A stretch of 64,000 nucleotides of DNA from Eumeta japonica. Lineage: Eukaryota > Arthropoda > Insecta > Lepidoptera > Psychidae. Where the stretch lies: NCBI GenBank assembly GCA_005406025.1, contig BGZK01000747.1:124001-188000 (forward strand), given 5' to 3'. Positions 27,216-54,755 of the stretch are shown in pieces. The stretch's first letter is position 1. Each line of letters begins with the position of its first letter. The notes below the pieces were generated by a model, which saw only the letters and a list, made by a program, of their open reading frames with translations, made no database searches and was not told the DNA's origin. A program made the position numbers and the translations under genes.

Positions 27216-30200
27216 TTTGACTGTAAATTTCCTGTAAAATGACATATATATGTGTTATTTTACAGGAAATTGATCAAATTTATCGATGTTTCCAGATCGA
27301 AAATAATAGGCACGTATTTTTTTTCAATGTAATTCTTAAAATTTGAAATATGATTATTCAAAATTCTGTATTCTAACAAAACTTTTTTTTAATGGCTAAC
27401 TTCACAAAAAGTTTCAAACGTAAAATGTTCCATTTGCACTTTACTTATGCGTAAGCGTACTAGCTTTCAAAAAAACTATAGCACACCTTACGTTTTTTTC
27501 CTTTTAACAACAATGTAGTGCAATGTTATGAACAAATTAATTTTTTTCAAACTTGGGCCTATTTTTTTTCCAATTTGTCTTTCGTTAATTTTTTGTTGGA
27601 GATTCTGAAATATACATGCAAAGTTTTTGGAGTGGAGAAATGAAAACTGTAGGTTGTACAAATTTTTTTAATCTGCCCCAGGCGTTGCAACGAGTTATTG
27701 CGCGCTTGCTTCGACAGAGGTATGGACAGTGTTTATGTTAAAATTTTTATTTGTTCATGTTGGCCTTTGAATATTACAACTTGGCCTCCTTTTCTACTAT
27801 TTATAATAATAATTTGTTTTTTTCAATTACTTCACAATATTTTACTTTGGCAATCATTTTTCTTTTATTGCATGCTTGTTTCCTGATTTTTCATTTTTGA
27901 AGAAGCTAATTATTTTGAAATCCGAGAAAGAATATGTTCTCACTTTTAAGTTGTTGTTGTCATCTGGCTCAACTTAAAGCAAACCATATGTGCCAGCGAT
28001 CATTTTGTACTTTTGCACCTACATTTATTTGCTTCTAACCTGTATTGTGCACACAAAACATTGTTCGGTTTGAAAAATTTCGATTTTTCAAGTAACGAAG
28101 TAGAAACGCGACGCAAATATCTTTTTGGTTTTTTCCACTATGATTTTCTTTATGAAATGGATTGCAACAGATATTTTTAAGCCATGAACTTGATATTTCC
28201 GTTTACTTCAAAAGAGGTAATCACTTGCTGAACATCACCAGAAAACTGAGACAGCAGTCGCTGCATAAAGCGCTAAACATGTTTTGAAACCGCGCTTATA
28301 CCAACAAACTGAAACGTAGTCATAACCAGTTGTAAAGCGCAAACTCACTCGATGCGACAGGTGGTAAATTCGTACCACCTTCGGTTTTTAATTTTCCACT
28401 CCAAAATTTTGCATGTATATTTCAGAATATTCAACAAAAATTAATAAAAAAAATTGGAAAAAAAATAGTCTCAAATTTGAAAAAAATGAATTTGTTCATA
28501 AAAATGCACTATATTGTTGTTAAAAAAAAAAGTAAGGTGTGCTATAGTTTTGTTGAAAGCTTGTGTGCTTACGCACAATTAAAGTGCAAATGGAACATTT
28601 TACGTTTGAAACTTTTTTTGCAGTTAGCCATTAAAAAAAGTTTTTTACGGAGTACAGAATTTTGAAAAATCGTATTTCGAAAACTTTCTGAGTAACACAG
28701 CTGAGAATGTTATGTTTGTTCCTTGCTGACAGAATCATATGTATCTCGAAGTTCTTGTTAAGTCGAAAACTCGTTAACTCGAATTTTTTGCATTTCCCTT
28801 GACATTCGAGTTATTGAGATTCCATAGATGAATATTTTTTTTTTTATTATATTGATAAAGTTATGAAAATAAACATCTTTTTGTTAATTACTATTATAAG
28901 AATATGAATAAATTATAAACAATAAGTACATTCAACACATATACCATACATCTATACTCAGGAATGTACCTATATTGTATATACATATACAGCATGTCGC
29001 TGTCTCAAAATTGTAGGTCGGACAGTTTTTTCCAAGTAGGTCTCATCTGATAAATACATGATAAGAAACTTCATTCCCAAAAATGCATTACTTTTAAATA
29101 AAAAAATATAATAAAATACACAAAACACAAATATGAGTGACTAAATAATGCTTACCTTTTGACAGTTTCTCGACCAACTTAAGCTGCATATGGGATAAGC
29201 ATGAGCTGATATTGACTTTGCTATACCTCTGGTTAAAAAATCCCATATAAATATCCTACCATCATTACAACCAACTGCAAATAATGTGCCACGTCTGTTA
29301 AAGGCACATGTAGCAGCCAATGATATAGAATCCAATGTACCATCAAATTCCTGTTCATAAAAAACATCACAATAAATTATTGTGCAATAATTTTGTATTT
29401 GATTATTCGTATAGTTGAGAAAATAGAAAAGTGCTATAGAATGATTTAAATCTATACATTGAATGTGCATAATAGAAGCATTGACAAAGGTCACCCTAGA
29501 AAAAAATGGTGAAATATTAGAGAAGGGCCAAATTTTAAACACCTGAAAACGACGAGCTTGCGTGAAATCATTGATGCATATCAGAATATTAAAAAAAAAT
29601 ATGAAGTACCATACAAAAATCTGTTGTCCCTACGTACTCTTCTGTATATGCATTTCTGTCTATACAATACCGATGTGGACGGTGAAGATTTTAAAAATGT
29701 GTAAGAAACTGTGGGTTTAGGATAGACAATATAGAAACAATGTTACTTATATAATATTTATTTAGAATGTTAACTAACCAAATTTGAAGAATTGTATTTG
29801 ACAAAATTAGTTATTTTTTGATAGTAATAATCAAATAGCCTTTTTTAATAAAAAGAAAATAGCTTTTTTAGATATGATAGAATTCATTTGAAAAAGAAAT
29901 ATCATTTTACTACTTTTTTCAATTTTGGATATAATGAATGCACTAAATGCAATGATGGTTCGTTTACACAATGGATGTTTATAGTGGAAATCCAAAATGA
30001 ACTAGTGTATCGGCAAACTTATATTGCCCATTCCAATATATCAAAAAAAGAAACAATATTATATGTTATTATAAAGTTTATATACACATATTTTAAAAAG
30101 AATTGTTGATATATATATAATAAATAAATTTTTAACGAATAATGAAACTCATTCTAAAAATTTCTAATCCAATTGAAATGTTTGTACTTCAAAAGAATTA

Positions 30201-30784
30201 TCATTTAAACATTATGATTGACTCTCTAGTAAGATTTAATAAATTACTAGGCTTTCACTCAATGCAAACAGAATAAATAATTAAGCATACAACTAAAAGA
30301 TTTTGGTGGCATGCGTATAAAATGAAATATTCAGCTTATACAAATATAAAACTACAACATTTACACTACAGCATTAGATGTTTTTAATTAAATTAAAATG
30401 ATGTTACGATTTACTGTTATAAAAGGCATTTAGAAAAGTTTACCCATTGCATTCAATTATAGGAAACAAAACACTAAAACATACACAAACTTATCGCCAA
30501 ATATTTTAAAATATACAAATTTGCGTAGATTTAACAAAAAGGGGCAAATTATCAAACTTTCGAGTTCTTATTACTCTTTCCAATAATTTTTTAAGAATTT
30601 AATATCAATGTGTATAGATTAAGAGTTTAAACTAAACAATAATTATGATAATAAAATACCTCTGGGTAGTTTTGTCCAAAAGATTCTGAAAAATAAAATA
30701 TGTAGTTAAAGTTTGTAACAAGCTACAATAAAGTCTAATTACATAAAGGTTTTTACTAGACTAACCAAGTAGCTCTAGATTCAT
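11989..30784 (-). CDS. Rbbp5: RbBP5, WD40 subunit of COMPASS/MLL H3K4 methyltransferase complexes
   Basis: Eleven coding exons on the minus strand: 30784-30766, 30685-30660, 29350-29156, 26384-26178, 25033-24852, 23998-23879, 22694-22501, 21998-21823, 13278-13165, 12264-12144 and 12065-11989. All borders are GT/AG and phases agree, giving 476 codons plus stop. The protein starts [15 protein letters not shown], as in animal RbBP5. The WD40 beta-propeller covers about residues 16-325. [17 protein letters not shown] (about 341-357) is the activation and Ash2L-binding acidic segment. [14 protein letters not shown] (368-381) is the WDR5-binding motif, split by the exon 8/9 junction. The tail ends [11 protein letters not shown]-hook-like. 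RbBP5 is a nuclear core subunit (with WDR5, Ash2L and DPY30) that stimulates SET-domain H3K4 methylation. Human RBBP5 is 538 residues; the shorter tail is the main difference. No lesions seen. Confidence 0.95.
12340..12371. repeat. Short hairpin in RbBP5 intron 9
   Basis: CCCTTCC and GGAAAGGG face each other around a short loop near 12343-12366. It is more GC-rich than the intron around it. It may be a fragment of a TE terminal hairpin. Confidence 0.4.
13279..16429. other. RbBP5 intron 8, 3' part, mostly unremarkable
   Basis: No recognisable gene. A purine-rich open frame of 93 codons (15183-15464, +) has no similarity that I can name and is probably chance. About 13580-13790 is slightly GC-richer and may be an old TE. 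Long A and T runs are frequent. Confidence 0.5.
16430..17260 (+). mobile_element. Decayed transposon ORF, family uncertain
   Basis: Conceptual translation across frames gives [14 protein letters not shown] near 16495-16540, then a region related to HxWxRFMEFxL, then [17 protein letters not shown] near 16980-17030 and LLLGQFSE just after, then [12 protein letters not shown] near 17138-17175. I recognise this series from repetitive, mostly unnamed insect and cnidarian proteins with a CxxC zinc knuckle and a conserved HKILxHG motif. They may be DDE transposases, possibly related to the RAG/Transib group, but I am not sure. Several stops and frameshifts show the copy is dead. It lies in RbBP5 intron 8, antisense to the gene. 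Confidence 0.6.
18055..18363 (-). pseudogene. LINE RNase H domain remnant
   Basis: [17 protein letters not shown] contains the first RNase H aspartate. ECRAILEAV gives the Glu helix and [13 protein letters not shown] the next Asp strand. This is the usual RNase H order, downstream of the RT of the same element. The C-terminal part is lost to stops. Confidence 0.85.
19043..19616 (-). pseudogene. LINE reverse transcriptase remnant
   Basis: Two overlapping minus-strand frames carry RT motifs: [14 protein letters not shown] (fingers), [13 protein letters not shown] (motif A), [21 protein letters not shown] (motif B region) and [10 protein letters not shown] (motif C, YTDD). A frameshift near 19400 separates the fingers from motif A. 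Confidence 0.88.
20230..21170. other. RbBP5 intron 8, no recognised gene
   Basis: AT-rich intron. A 13-15 bp inverted repeat with a short AT loop, around ATTAATAATGATA, lies at about 20252-20285. An open frame of 84 codons (20496-20750, +) has no recognisable features. Confidence 0.5.
21175..21540 (+). repeat. Degenerate copy of a widespread lepidopteran repeat
   Basis: The segment opens with CCGGTCAAGTGCAAATTAGA and CTTGCACAAAAAGAGTTTC and closes with ATACAGCC...TGATGAATGGA...CTTAGTAATAGAATC...GGTACGAAACC. This matches, in order, the consensus landmarks I remember for a repeat very common in moth and butterfly genomes: a start with a CAAGTGC motif and an end with an ATACAGCC block, a run of short GAYGGA units and GGTACGGAACC. 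The matching is from memory and imperfect. Confidence 0.6.
22130..22335. repeat. Low-complexity imperfect repeat in RbBP5 intron 7
   Basis: A run of loosely repeated 12-18 bp phrases of the type CCTAATCTTGGTTCT, GGATTGGTTCCGATT and CATGATTCCAATTCC. It behaves like an eroded minisatellite. No coding evidence. Confidence 0.5.
22695..23878. other. RbBP5 intron 6, nothing recognised
   Basis: AT-rich intron without repeats, RNA genes or reading frames that I can support. Confidence 0.5.
24000..24850. other. RbBP5 intron 5, nothing recognised
   Basis: AT-rich intron with homopolymer runs only. Confidence 0.5.
25034..26177. other. RbBP5 intron 4, possible SINE debris
   Basis: No gene seen. An RNA polymerase III A-box-like motif, TGGCTTAGTGG, occurs near 25228, and B-box-like GGATTTGAATCC-type motifs occur near 25800. 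They are too far apart for one tRNA-like unit, so I only note possible SINE debris. Confidence 0.3.
27177..27212. repeat. (TA)18 microsatellite
   Basis: A 36-bp uninterrupted TA array, directly followed by the palindrome at 27226-27271. Confidence 0.95.
27226..27271. repeat. 46-bp near-perfect palindrome
   Basis: The arm AATTTCCTGTAAAATGACA is mirrored by TGTTATTTTACAGGAAATT around TATATATG, with one mismatch. It sits next to the TA array in RbBP5 intron 3, about 70 bp outside the long inverted-repeat element. Confidence 0.85.
27341..28684. mobile_element. Element with ~320-bp inverted arms in RbBP5 intron 3
   Basis: The left arm (about 27341-27665) and right arm (about 28375-28684) are reverse complements over their whole length with scattered changes. 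Shared blocks include TCAAAATTCTGTA, AATGGCTAAC, AGTTTCAAACGTAAAATG, TTCCATTTGCACTTTA, ACTATAGCACACCTTAC, ATATACATGCA and TTTGGAGTGGA. The ~700-bp centre has no long frame. Large non-autonomous DNA transposons and foldback elements have this form; I cannot identify a target duplication. Because RbBP5 is transcribed through it, the pre-mRNA can fold into a long hairpin. Confidence 0.85.
29351..30659. other. RbBP5 intron 2, nothing recognised
   Basis: AT-rich intron between coding exons 2 and 3. The small frame at 29888-30109 (+) shows no similarity and is antisense to the gene. Confidence 0.5.
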
Positions 30785-31039
30785 TTTTAATTTACCAAAT
30801 TATCCTCTATTTTGTACTAACTAGTTTGCCGAAACTCATAAAGCTTGTTCAAAACAAGCGGTAAGCATCACTACCTTGTCACTACTTGAGAAACGAGGAT
30901 CCTGAATGAAGTGTGATTGACCACAGAACAAAAGGCAATTCTTATCAACCAAGGAATTTTAATAAACTATGACGAGTTATTACACCAAGCCACAGCTGTT
31001 ATAGGGATTCGGCGAATGTTTCGCCAATTCCAATAATGT

Positions 31040-31290
31040 TCCTCCGTCATTCATCATGCTTCACGTCTTCGTGCTAATTCGAATAACTGTACTACAGCTG
31101 CTGTATCGGGATTGAGCGAATAATTTGTTAATTACCGATAATGTGACCACCAACAATCGTCATGTTTTTTGCATTTGCACTAACACGAAAAAAGTTTCAA
31201 TCGAAGTCGGTTTTTTAGTCTTCATGAAAGCAAATTTGTTGCGAATTCACCTAAACACACTTCATTTATATTCAGTTCACATGTCTGAAC
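31040..31290 (+). repeat. Dispersed repeat family B, copy 1
   Basis: It matches 57695-57925 in the same orientation. Shared blocks include CGTC-TTCGTGCTAA with AATAACT, GCAGCTG, ACCAACAATCGTCAT, ATGTCGGT-like and TTTTTAGTC-like stretches, TTGTGAATT-like and TTCAGTTCACA. The copies differ by many substitutions. This copy lies upstream of RbBP5; no coding capacity is visible. Confidence 0.7.
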
Positions 31291-31779
31291 ATGCAAACTC
31301 TAAATATTTACATTAAGAGTTTCCATTTTTGAAGGTATTTTTTGTCAACTCCATAAATCCATTTTAGAGGAGATTTGGAAAAGAATTAATCAATTGTTTA
31401 TTTGATTCTGTATTCATGATGATTATGTATATAAGTATATCTAAAATAATATGTGTTTCATATTATACAAGAAACAACCATTCGGAGACTAGCTTATTCA
31501 AACAACATTAAGAGTCCACAATGTTTCATGTTCATTGTGTTCGTGTACCCCATTATTTTTCGATCTGATTCGTTTAATCTATTGAAAGTATTTATAAAAT
31601 ACTTTCATGAACATTAATGATTTGTTTACCTCTCACCAGTAATTACCCAATACTTTTGTTAAAAAACACGTGTGGCACTCGGGCACTGCCGCGGTAAAGC
31701 TATTGCATAGTATTTTTTATCAACTTATGCAATTATAATTATTTATTTTATTTATGCAGTATTTTTTTGAGGAGGTGCC

Positions 31780-31990
31780 CTAACGCCGAAACTCTAAGCA
31801 GGCATGAGTCACCAGATTGCGGGGCGGGGGGATTACGCATGCGCAGTAACGCCGATAAAACCAATGCCACCTAGAGGCGAGTTGCTGAACTAAAGAGACA
31901 AGCGTGATATTTCAAAAAGTCATTAAAAGTTCTGCTATTCATCGATAGATGGCAAAAGTAAAAGTATCACCGTTGGCAGGGTCGGATTGG
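31780..31990 (-). promoter_or_regulatory. Possible RbBP5 promoter region
   Basis: This stretch, about 1 kb upstream of the RbBP5 start codon, is clearly richer in CpG than its surroundings. It contains ACGCATGCGCAG, close to the NRF-1/erect-wing site, and ATCGATAG, close to the DREF-type motif. Both motif types are common in insect housekeeping promoters. There is no transcript evidence, so this is inference. Confidence 0.3.
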
Positions 31991-32370
31991 AGTGTTAGAT
32001 TTTTTTTATCTGCACCGTGGCATGGCGACACGCCCTTGTATACCATTTTAGATGCATTCATCGTGCTTATATACCTCGCTTACAGTTTGTAGGGTGGTGG
32101 GAGGTTAAATGTTTTAATTCATATTTTGTATTATTATTTTTACATTTTTTTTTTTTTTGTTTGTTTTTTTTTTTAATTAACCCTCTTACATAAATTGCTT
32201 AATCTATTACATTTTTATTGTATAATCCTTATTCTAGTACATGCTTATTCTTGTTTTATAATATTTACATATTTCCCTACCATCCCTATTCTCATTTACC
32301 TTGAACAATCCATCATTCTGTTATTTAATCTTTACATTTAGTTTCCTATATTTCCTATATTCCTTGCCTT

Positions 32371-33392
32371 TTAATTTCTATTTAATTTCGAGCATCTTTC
32401 TACCACTGCATGGTAAAAATTTTGCCCTTTGTGGTCGTCTTCAACTATCGTTGGAAACTCCCCCTCCGACAATGACGCCAATCTCCGTTTCCAGTGCCAC
32501 GCTCCCGCAGAAACATTGGACATTCCTCGAGAACGTGCAGCGTCCTGGATTTTAGCGGGATCACAGGCGCAGTATGGCGAGTCCTTCAGTTTGAACCTAT
32601 GTAGGTACTGTGAGAACCCGCCATGTCCCGTAAGGGTTTGCGCCAAGTGGGACGTCATTTCTGTTTTCGGAGGACCCGGTACGCTTGTTCCACTCGGGGA
32701 AAGAAGCATTTGGTGATTTCTGTGCCTCCCTCGGCGTATCGTTCCTGCCACTCTTCCAGGCTCGCCGCCTAATCACCCTTTTCGCGTACGACAGCGGAAA
32801 CTTATCATAGACCGCTGCCGTCTTCTTGGTGAGGGCGGCGCGCCTGGCGAGCTCGTCCGCACGCTCGTTTCCCGCGATTCCGGCATGCGCTCTAACAAAA
32901 TAAGCGCACAGCCCTGCCTTCCGCAACGATCGGAGATGTCGCGCCTAGCTTCATGGGCTGAGGGTGATAGGTCTTCGGGCTGGCCAATACCTCCGGGAGG
33001 ACCTGGAGTCACTGAAAATGTTGACCAGCGCGTCTTTACTATTCTTCACCCCGTATAGCCCTTTGCAGCGCGACCATCTCCGCCTGAAAGACCGTGCAGA
33101 AGGGATCGAGTCGTAGCGTCGAGTACCAAGTCTCCTTTCCGTCCCGCCACTCCGTCAGGGCCGCCCGACTTTGCCTTCAATACGGCTACCGTCGGTGAAA
33201 ATGCGCGGCCCGACGACGGCGAGACGGTCCACTCTGGGGTCGAGGTCCCGACGCTCTCGTACCCGACCTCGACGTGCGCGGGTGAGGCAAATCGCCGAAA
33301 TACACGGGTCTCTCGAGCTCCCGGTCGAGAAAAGTGTCCCCTAAATCTTTACCGCGCTTAACCTCGTATAACCAGGCCGCTTCCTCACTCAC
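32371..33392 (-). pseudogene. R1-like LINE RNase H end and terminal Cys/His segment
   Basis: FVRAHAGIAGNERADELARR (near 32890-32830) is the last RNase H motif with its His and Asp. Further on, HGGFSQYLHRFKLKDSPYCA (near 32650-32590) is the start of the terminal zinc-binding segment typical of R1/I LINEs. The parts lie in different frames. Confidence 0.85.
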
Positions 33393-33820
33393 TAATGTCT
33401 AGGGGAAGCCTCGCGAGGATGAGCGCGGAATGCAGGGACACTGTACGGTGAGCCAGCATGCCTTCAGAGCGACGCTGCGCTGGACAGCGTCGAGCATCTT
33501 CGCACGCCGAGCTTCCTCGTCGCCGGTGCCCAAGCGCACGAAGCGTACAGAACGATAGGCTCTATCACGGTAATGTATATGGTCTCGATCTCGGACTCAG
33601 ACCCCACGTCGCCTTGGCTGCTAAGCCCTTGTAAACATTAGTAACCTTTTACAAGCCTTGGCGACATGAGGAATGAACGTCAGCTTTTGTCTATGGTCAG
33701 ACCGAGGCGTATTTCGCCAACCGAGCTAATCCGCTCGCCATTCATGTGCACCACTGGGTCGTCATATTTCAGCTTTTGGTCAGCACCATCGAATTTGTTT
33801 TCGATGGCGCGAACCTCAGC

Positions 33821-34579
33821 TTATTTCTGACTCCCCAGCAGTGCACGCGAGCTAGGCGCGGTTGGCCTCCTCCTCGATCGACGAAGCCGACTACCCGGAG
33901 AACATGAGGACCACATCATCCGCGAACGCCTGCAAGTATACGCCGAGTTCCCCGAGTTCTCGGGTAGGGAATCCAGGATCAGGTTCCAAAGGTTGGACCG
34001 GCTATAGAACCCTGTATACAACCCTTTGAAGTCCCTTTCCTGCACTCCTCCAGCGTACTTGACGACTACCTCCCGGTCCCGAAGGTAGCCTCGAACCAGG
34101 CCATGGAGGTTCACCGGGCAGCCAAGGGCGCGCAGCTGCGTCTCCAACGCCGGCCACCACGCGTTGTCGAAGGCGCCCTCTGATCTTTTGAGATTTAACT
34201 CTTGATAGATATGTGTCATCAGATCATAAAGGGCGTCCTCCGTCCCGCGCTGCGGCGTGAAACCATACTGCGTCGCCTGAAGCTTTGGCATTAAGTGCCA
34301 CTGGAGGCGCCCGACCAGCATCCTTTCCACTGTTTTGCCCAGCACAGGGAGCAGACCTATAGGACGGTAAGACTTCGGACGGGCGTAGTCTTCCTTACCC
34401 GGCTTCGGGATCACCTTGATTGCCGCCACCTTCCAGGCTCGGGGAAAGTATCCCAGCTCAAGGCACTTATTGGCCATCGCTAGGAACAATCCCAGATCCC
34501 GGAAAATGGCAGCCTGGCATATGTCCGAGGTGAACCCATCAATGCCGGGGCCTTTCGAGGTGGAATGCTTTAAGAGCAA
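33821..34579 (-). pseudogene. R1-like LINE reverse transcriptase remnant
   Basis: STSKGPGIDGFTSDICQ, IPKPGKEDYARPKSYRPIGL, LPVLGKTVERMLVGRL and QYGFTPQRGTEDAL are the fingers motifs of R1-clade RTs. Motif A is damaged: the sequence jumps from ELNLKRSEGAFDNAWW without the FLDI Asp strand. The FADD of motif C is present as VYLQAFADDVVLMFS at about 33950-33900, but in another frame. The enzyme cannot be functional. Confidence 0.92.
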
Positions 34580-35159
34580 ACCTAATCTCAGCCCGGTAAA
34601 GGTGGGTCCACCCCGGGCAGATCCCCCGAAGCTTCGGGTGGTTGACTACTCCCGTCGGTTCGCCTTCTGACTTCCGTATGATACGGATCGTCAGTATCGA
34701 CACGGTCATCAGGGAAAAAGGTTTCCGCCAGGAGGGTCGCTGACTCGTCCGGACCTATTACTTGTCCCGAGTCAGTTTTAATAGGACATCCTCCCGGTTT
34801 TCCCGTTTCCTGATGACCCTGTAGATGCCGTCCCACAGGCTCTCCATCCTGTGCAGAGCAAAACCGTTTCCAGCTCGTGGTCTGCGCCTCAGCCACTGCC
34901 CTTTCGTAAACCTCCCTAGCCTGCATACTCCCCGACCACGTACTCCCGCCTGCCGGGGCCGCATTTCGGATGCGCCGCTTCTTTGTGCGCGCATCTCGTT
35001 TCAGCCTCTAACTCGGGACTCCACCAGGGGTTTCAGTCCACGCGTGTTCGAGCTTTTACGTGGAATGGCAGCGTCGCAAGCTTGTCGGATGCATTCGGTG
35101 TAAGTCTCAACAATCTCGTCGAGTTGGTCGCACGAGCCCACAGATTTCACCATCTCGGT

Positions 35160-35990
35160 GGTCAGAGTCCGTTCATTAGAGCAGCATCCATGGCTGCTGC
35201 GAACTCGGACCATCGAGCCTTTGCCGTATTGTAGACTCGTGTGCCAGAGAGGCCGAGGGCGGATCGTCCCTCCACCCGCACGGCGAACGTGACCGCGTTA
35301 TGGTCCGTGGATGTTACGTCTCGGACCACCTGCCATCCCTCCGCTCTATCCAGTAGAGCGGAGCTGCACGCAGTCACATCCACCACGCTCCTGAGGAGAC
35401 GATCCCCTATACACCTCGAACGTGGGCGTATTGCCCTCGTTCAAGATGTGCAGCCCTCAGAATCGAGGAAGTCGCAGAGATCGACACCGCGCGCATTATT
35501 GCGTTCGCTGTCCCACCATACACTCCACGCGTTGACATCGCCCCCCAGGATGATTTTGTCGGTCCCGAGTTTTGAGCAGACGTATCGCACGCGATCGAGG
35601 TACGGGCCGATGGGCATGTCTCCCTCGAAATACACCGACACGACGCCAATTCTGCAGTTCCGGCTTTAATTACGGCAGCTGCGACGTTTTCGCCGTTGAG
35701 GGTTTGATCCTCTTCGACGTCCACGTCGCTGTTCAGGACCATTATGGCGGCTTTGACGGTCCCCTCCGCGGAGCCGTCTTTTGGACGACTCTGCACCCGG
35801 GTACCGTCTCAGCTCGCCGATATTCCCAATGTAGGTTCCTGAACAATGGCTACCGCAATTTTCGCCTTGCAGCCTCAACGAGCAGCTCAGTCGTAGCTAA
35901 TTTACTTCGCTGCAAGTTGGACTGCATAAACTGCAGAGATACGCGGTCGGTGCATCCTTCGGTCGACGATCCCTCGGCCGCATGTGTGCG
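35160..35990 (-). pseudogene. R1-like LINE AP endonuclease remnant
   Basis: In order: FMQSNLQRSKLATTELLVEA (start of the fold, Asn), VQEPYIGNIG (catalytic Glu region), ILGGDVNAWSVWWDS (Asp/Asn motif) and VTSTDHNAVTFAV (SDH motif, here TDH). Several frame changes separate the blocks. Confidence 0.88.
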
Positions 35991-36095
35991 GTCTTCGGCA
36001 GCCAGGGCGCCTGCTGCTAGCAGGGGGGTGGTAGATTATTTTCGCTACGGAATTTCTGGATTCGGTCTCCACGCTCAAGGCCCGCGATAGAAGCT

Positions 36096-36783
36096 ATGCA
36101 ATAGTTTAACAATTATCAAAATTAACTGAAATTAGCAAAACCGAATTTATGCATACAAGCAGTATTAAATTTTCAATTCAAGCCCTAAAATTGATAGAAT
36201 CACTTTTTACATGTAACCACCAATTGAATTCAGAATCCTAAATTCTTCTCAAATAGAAAAATTAAGTATTCTGAATTCCTTTTTATTTAATTCCGAATTT
36301 AAAAAGAACAAAGGAAATAGTCCTTCATTTTTATAAATGCATTCCGACAGAAATCAATATATTATATTTGTGTTCGACCCTGTTGTCCATAGAAAATTTA
36401 AGAAAGGAACAAATCATAATTAATAAAGACGAGAAACTAAGAAAAAAAAAAAATCATCATTATCTTAGATTTTTTAGAACCATTTGACAGTTAGGTTGTA
36501 AAATCTTGTCAACCAGATCTCAGAAAGAATATACAGAAAATAGAGAACGTGGTGAAGTATGTTAGCCGCACCTAAACGATAGAGATATAAGAGTATTATT
36601 TTAATAATTCTATAACCATAACCAATTGAGATTCTTGTGCTTTAATTATTAGCCTGTGGTTTCTACAGAATAATTACTAGTGGAAGTGAAATTGTTATTA
36701 GAACTGAGATCAATAGTACCATCATTTTCAATCATTTTGTTAAGAAATGTATAGTTGATTTGTGTTTCAAACCAAAGAAATTT
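36096..36783. other. AT-rich spacer upstream of the PARG leader
   Basis: No gene or clear repeat. It may hold the PARG promoter, but I see no decisive motif. Confidence 0.5.
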
Positions 36784-36982
36784 TTTCGCTTATTTCAAAG
36801 GAAAAAACATTCAATGGAATAGTATTAAAAAGGGTTCCCTAAACATCCACGTTGTTTTTATGCGTCGATTATTGTGAATATTTGTAGTAATTGCTGAAGT
36901 CGGTCGTATATTATGTGGTAGTATATACTACGCACAAATTTTCAGATATTTTCGCAACTGTAGAATTAATATACAAAGAAAA
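36784..36982 (+). promoter_or_regulatory. PARG copy 1 leader, shared with copy 2
   Basis: This stretch aligns with 63288-63473. Matching blocks are TTTCGCT, GGAATAGTATTAAAA, GTTTTTATGCG, ATTATTGTGAATATTT, TAGATATTTTCGCAA-like and a closing TTAATxTACAAAG before the ATG. Conservation outside the coding region indicates that the duplication included the 5' UTR and probably the proximal promoter. Confidence 0.7.
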
Positions 36983-54754
<17,772 letters not shown>

Positions 54755-54755
54755 A

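Larger units (their letters stand above)
32138..36095 (-). mobile_element. R1-clade LINE, 5'-truncated and frame-broken
   Basis: A GC-rich block in AT-rich DNA. Minus-strand fragments read in R1 order: AP-like endonuclease (about 35990-35160), linker, RT (34579-33821 plus a shifted motif C at about 33950-33895), RNase H (to about 32830) and a terminal Cys/His segment (about 32751-32380). A low-complexity T-rich run at 32138-32178 corresponds to an A-rich tail after the 3' UTR. ORF1 (gag) is absent: the element begins just before the endonuclease start (NLQRSKLATTELLVEA). Many frameshifts make it dead. It is inserted between the divergent genes RbBP5 and PARG. I find no clear target duplication and no 28S rDNA or TTAGG repeats next to it. 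Confidence 0.9.

Noticed and set aside
32429..36090. Several plus-strand frames of 80-170 codons in the GC-rich block
   Set aside because: They are antisense to the R1-like LINE; the minus strand carries all recognisable endonuclease, RT and RNase H motifs.
31696..36106. CTATTGCATAG and CTATGCAATAG on either side of the R1-like LINE as a target duplication
   Set aside because: They are inverted, not direct, and the left one lies about 440 bp from the T-rich tail, so chance is more likely.
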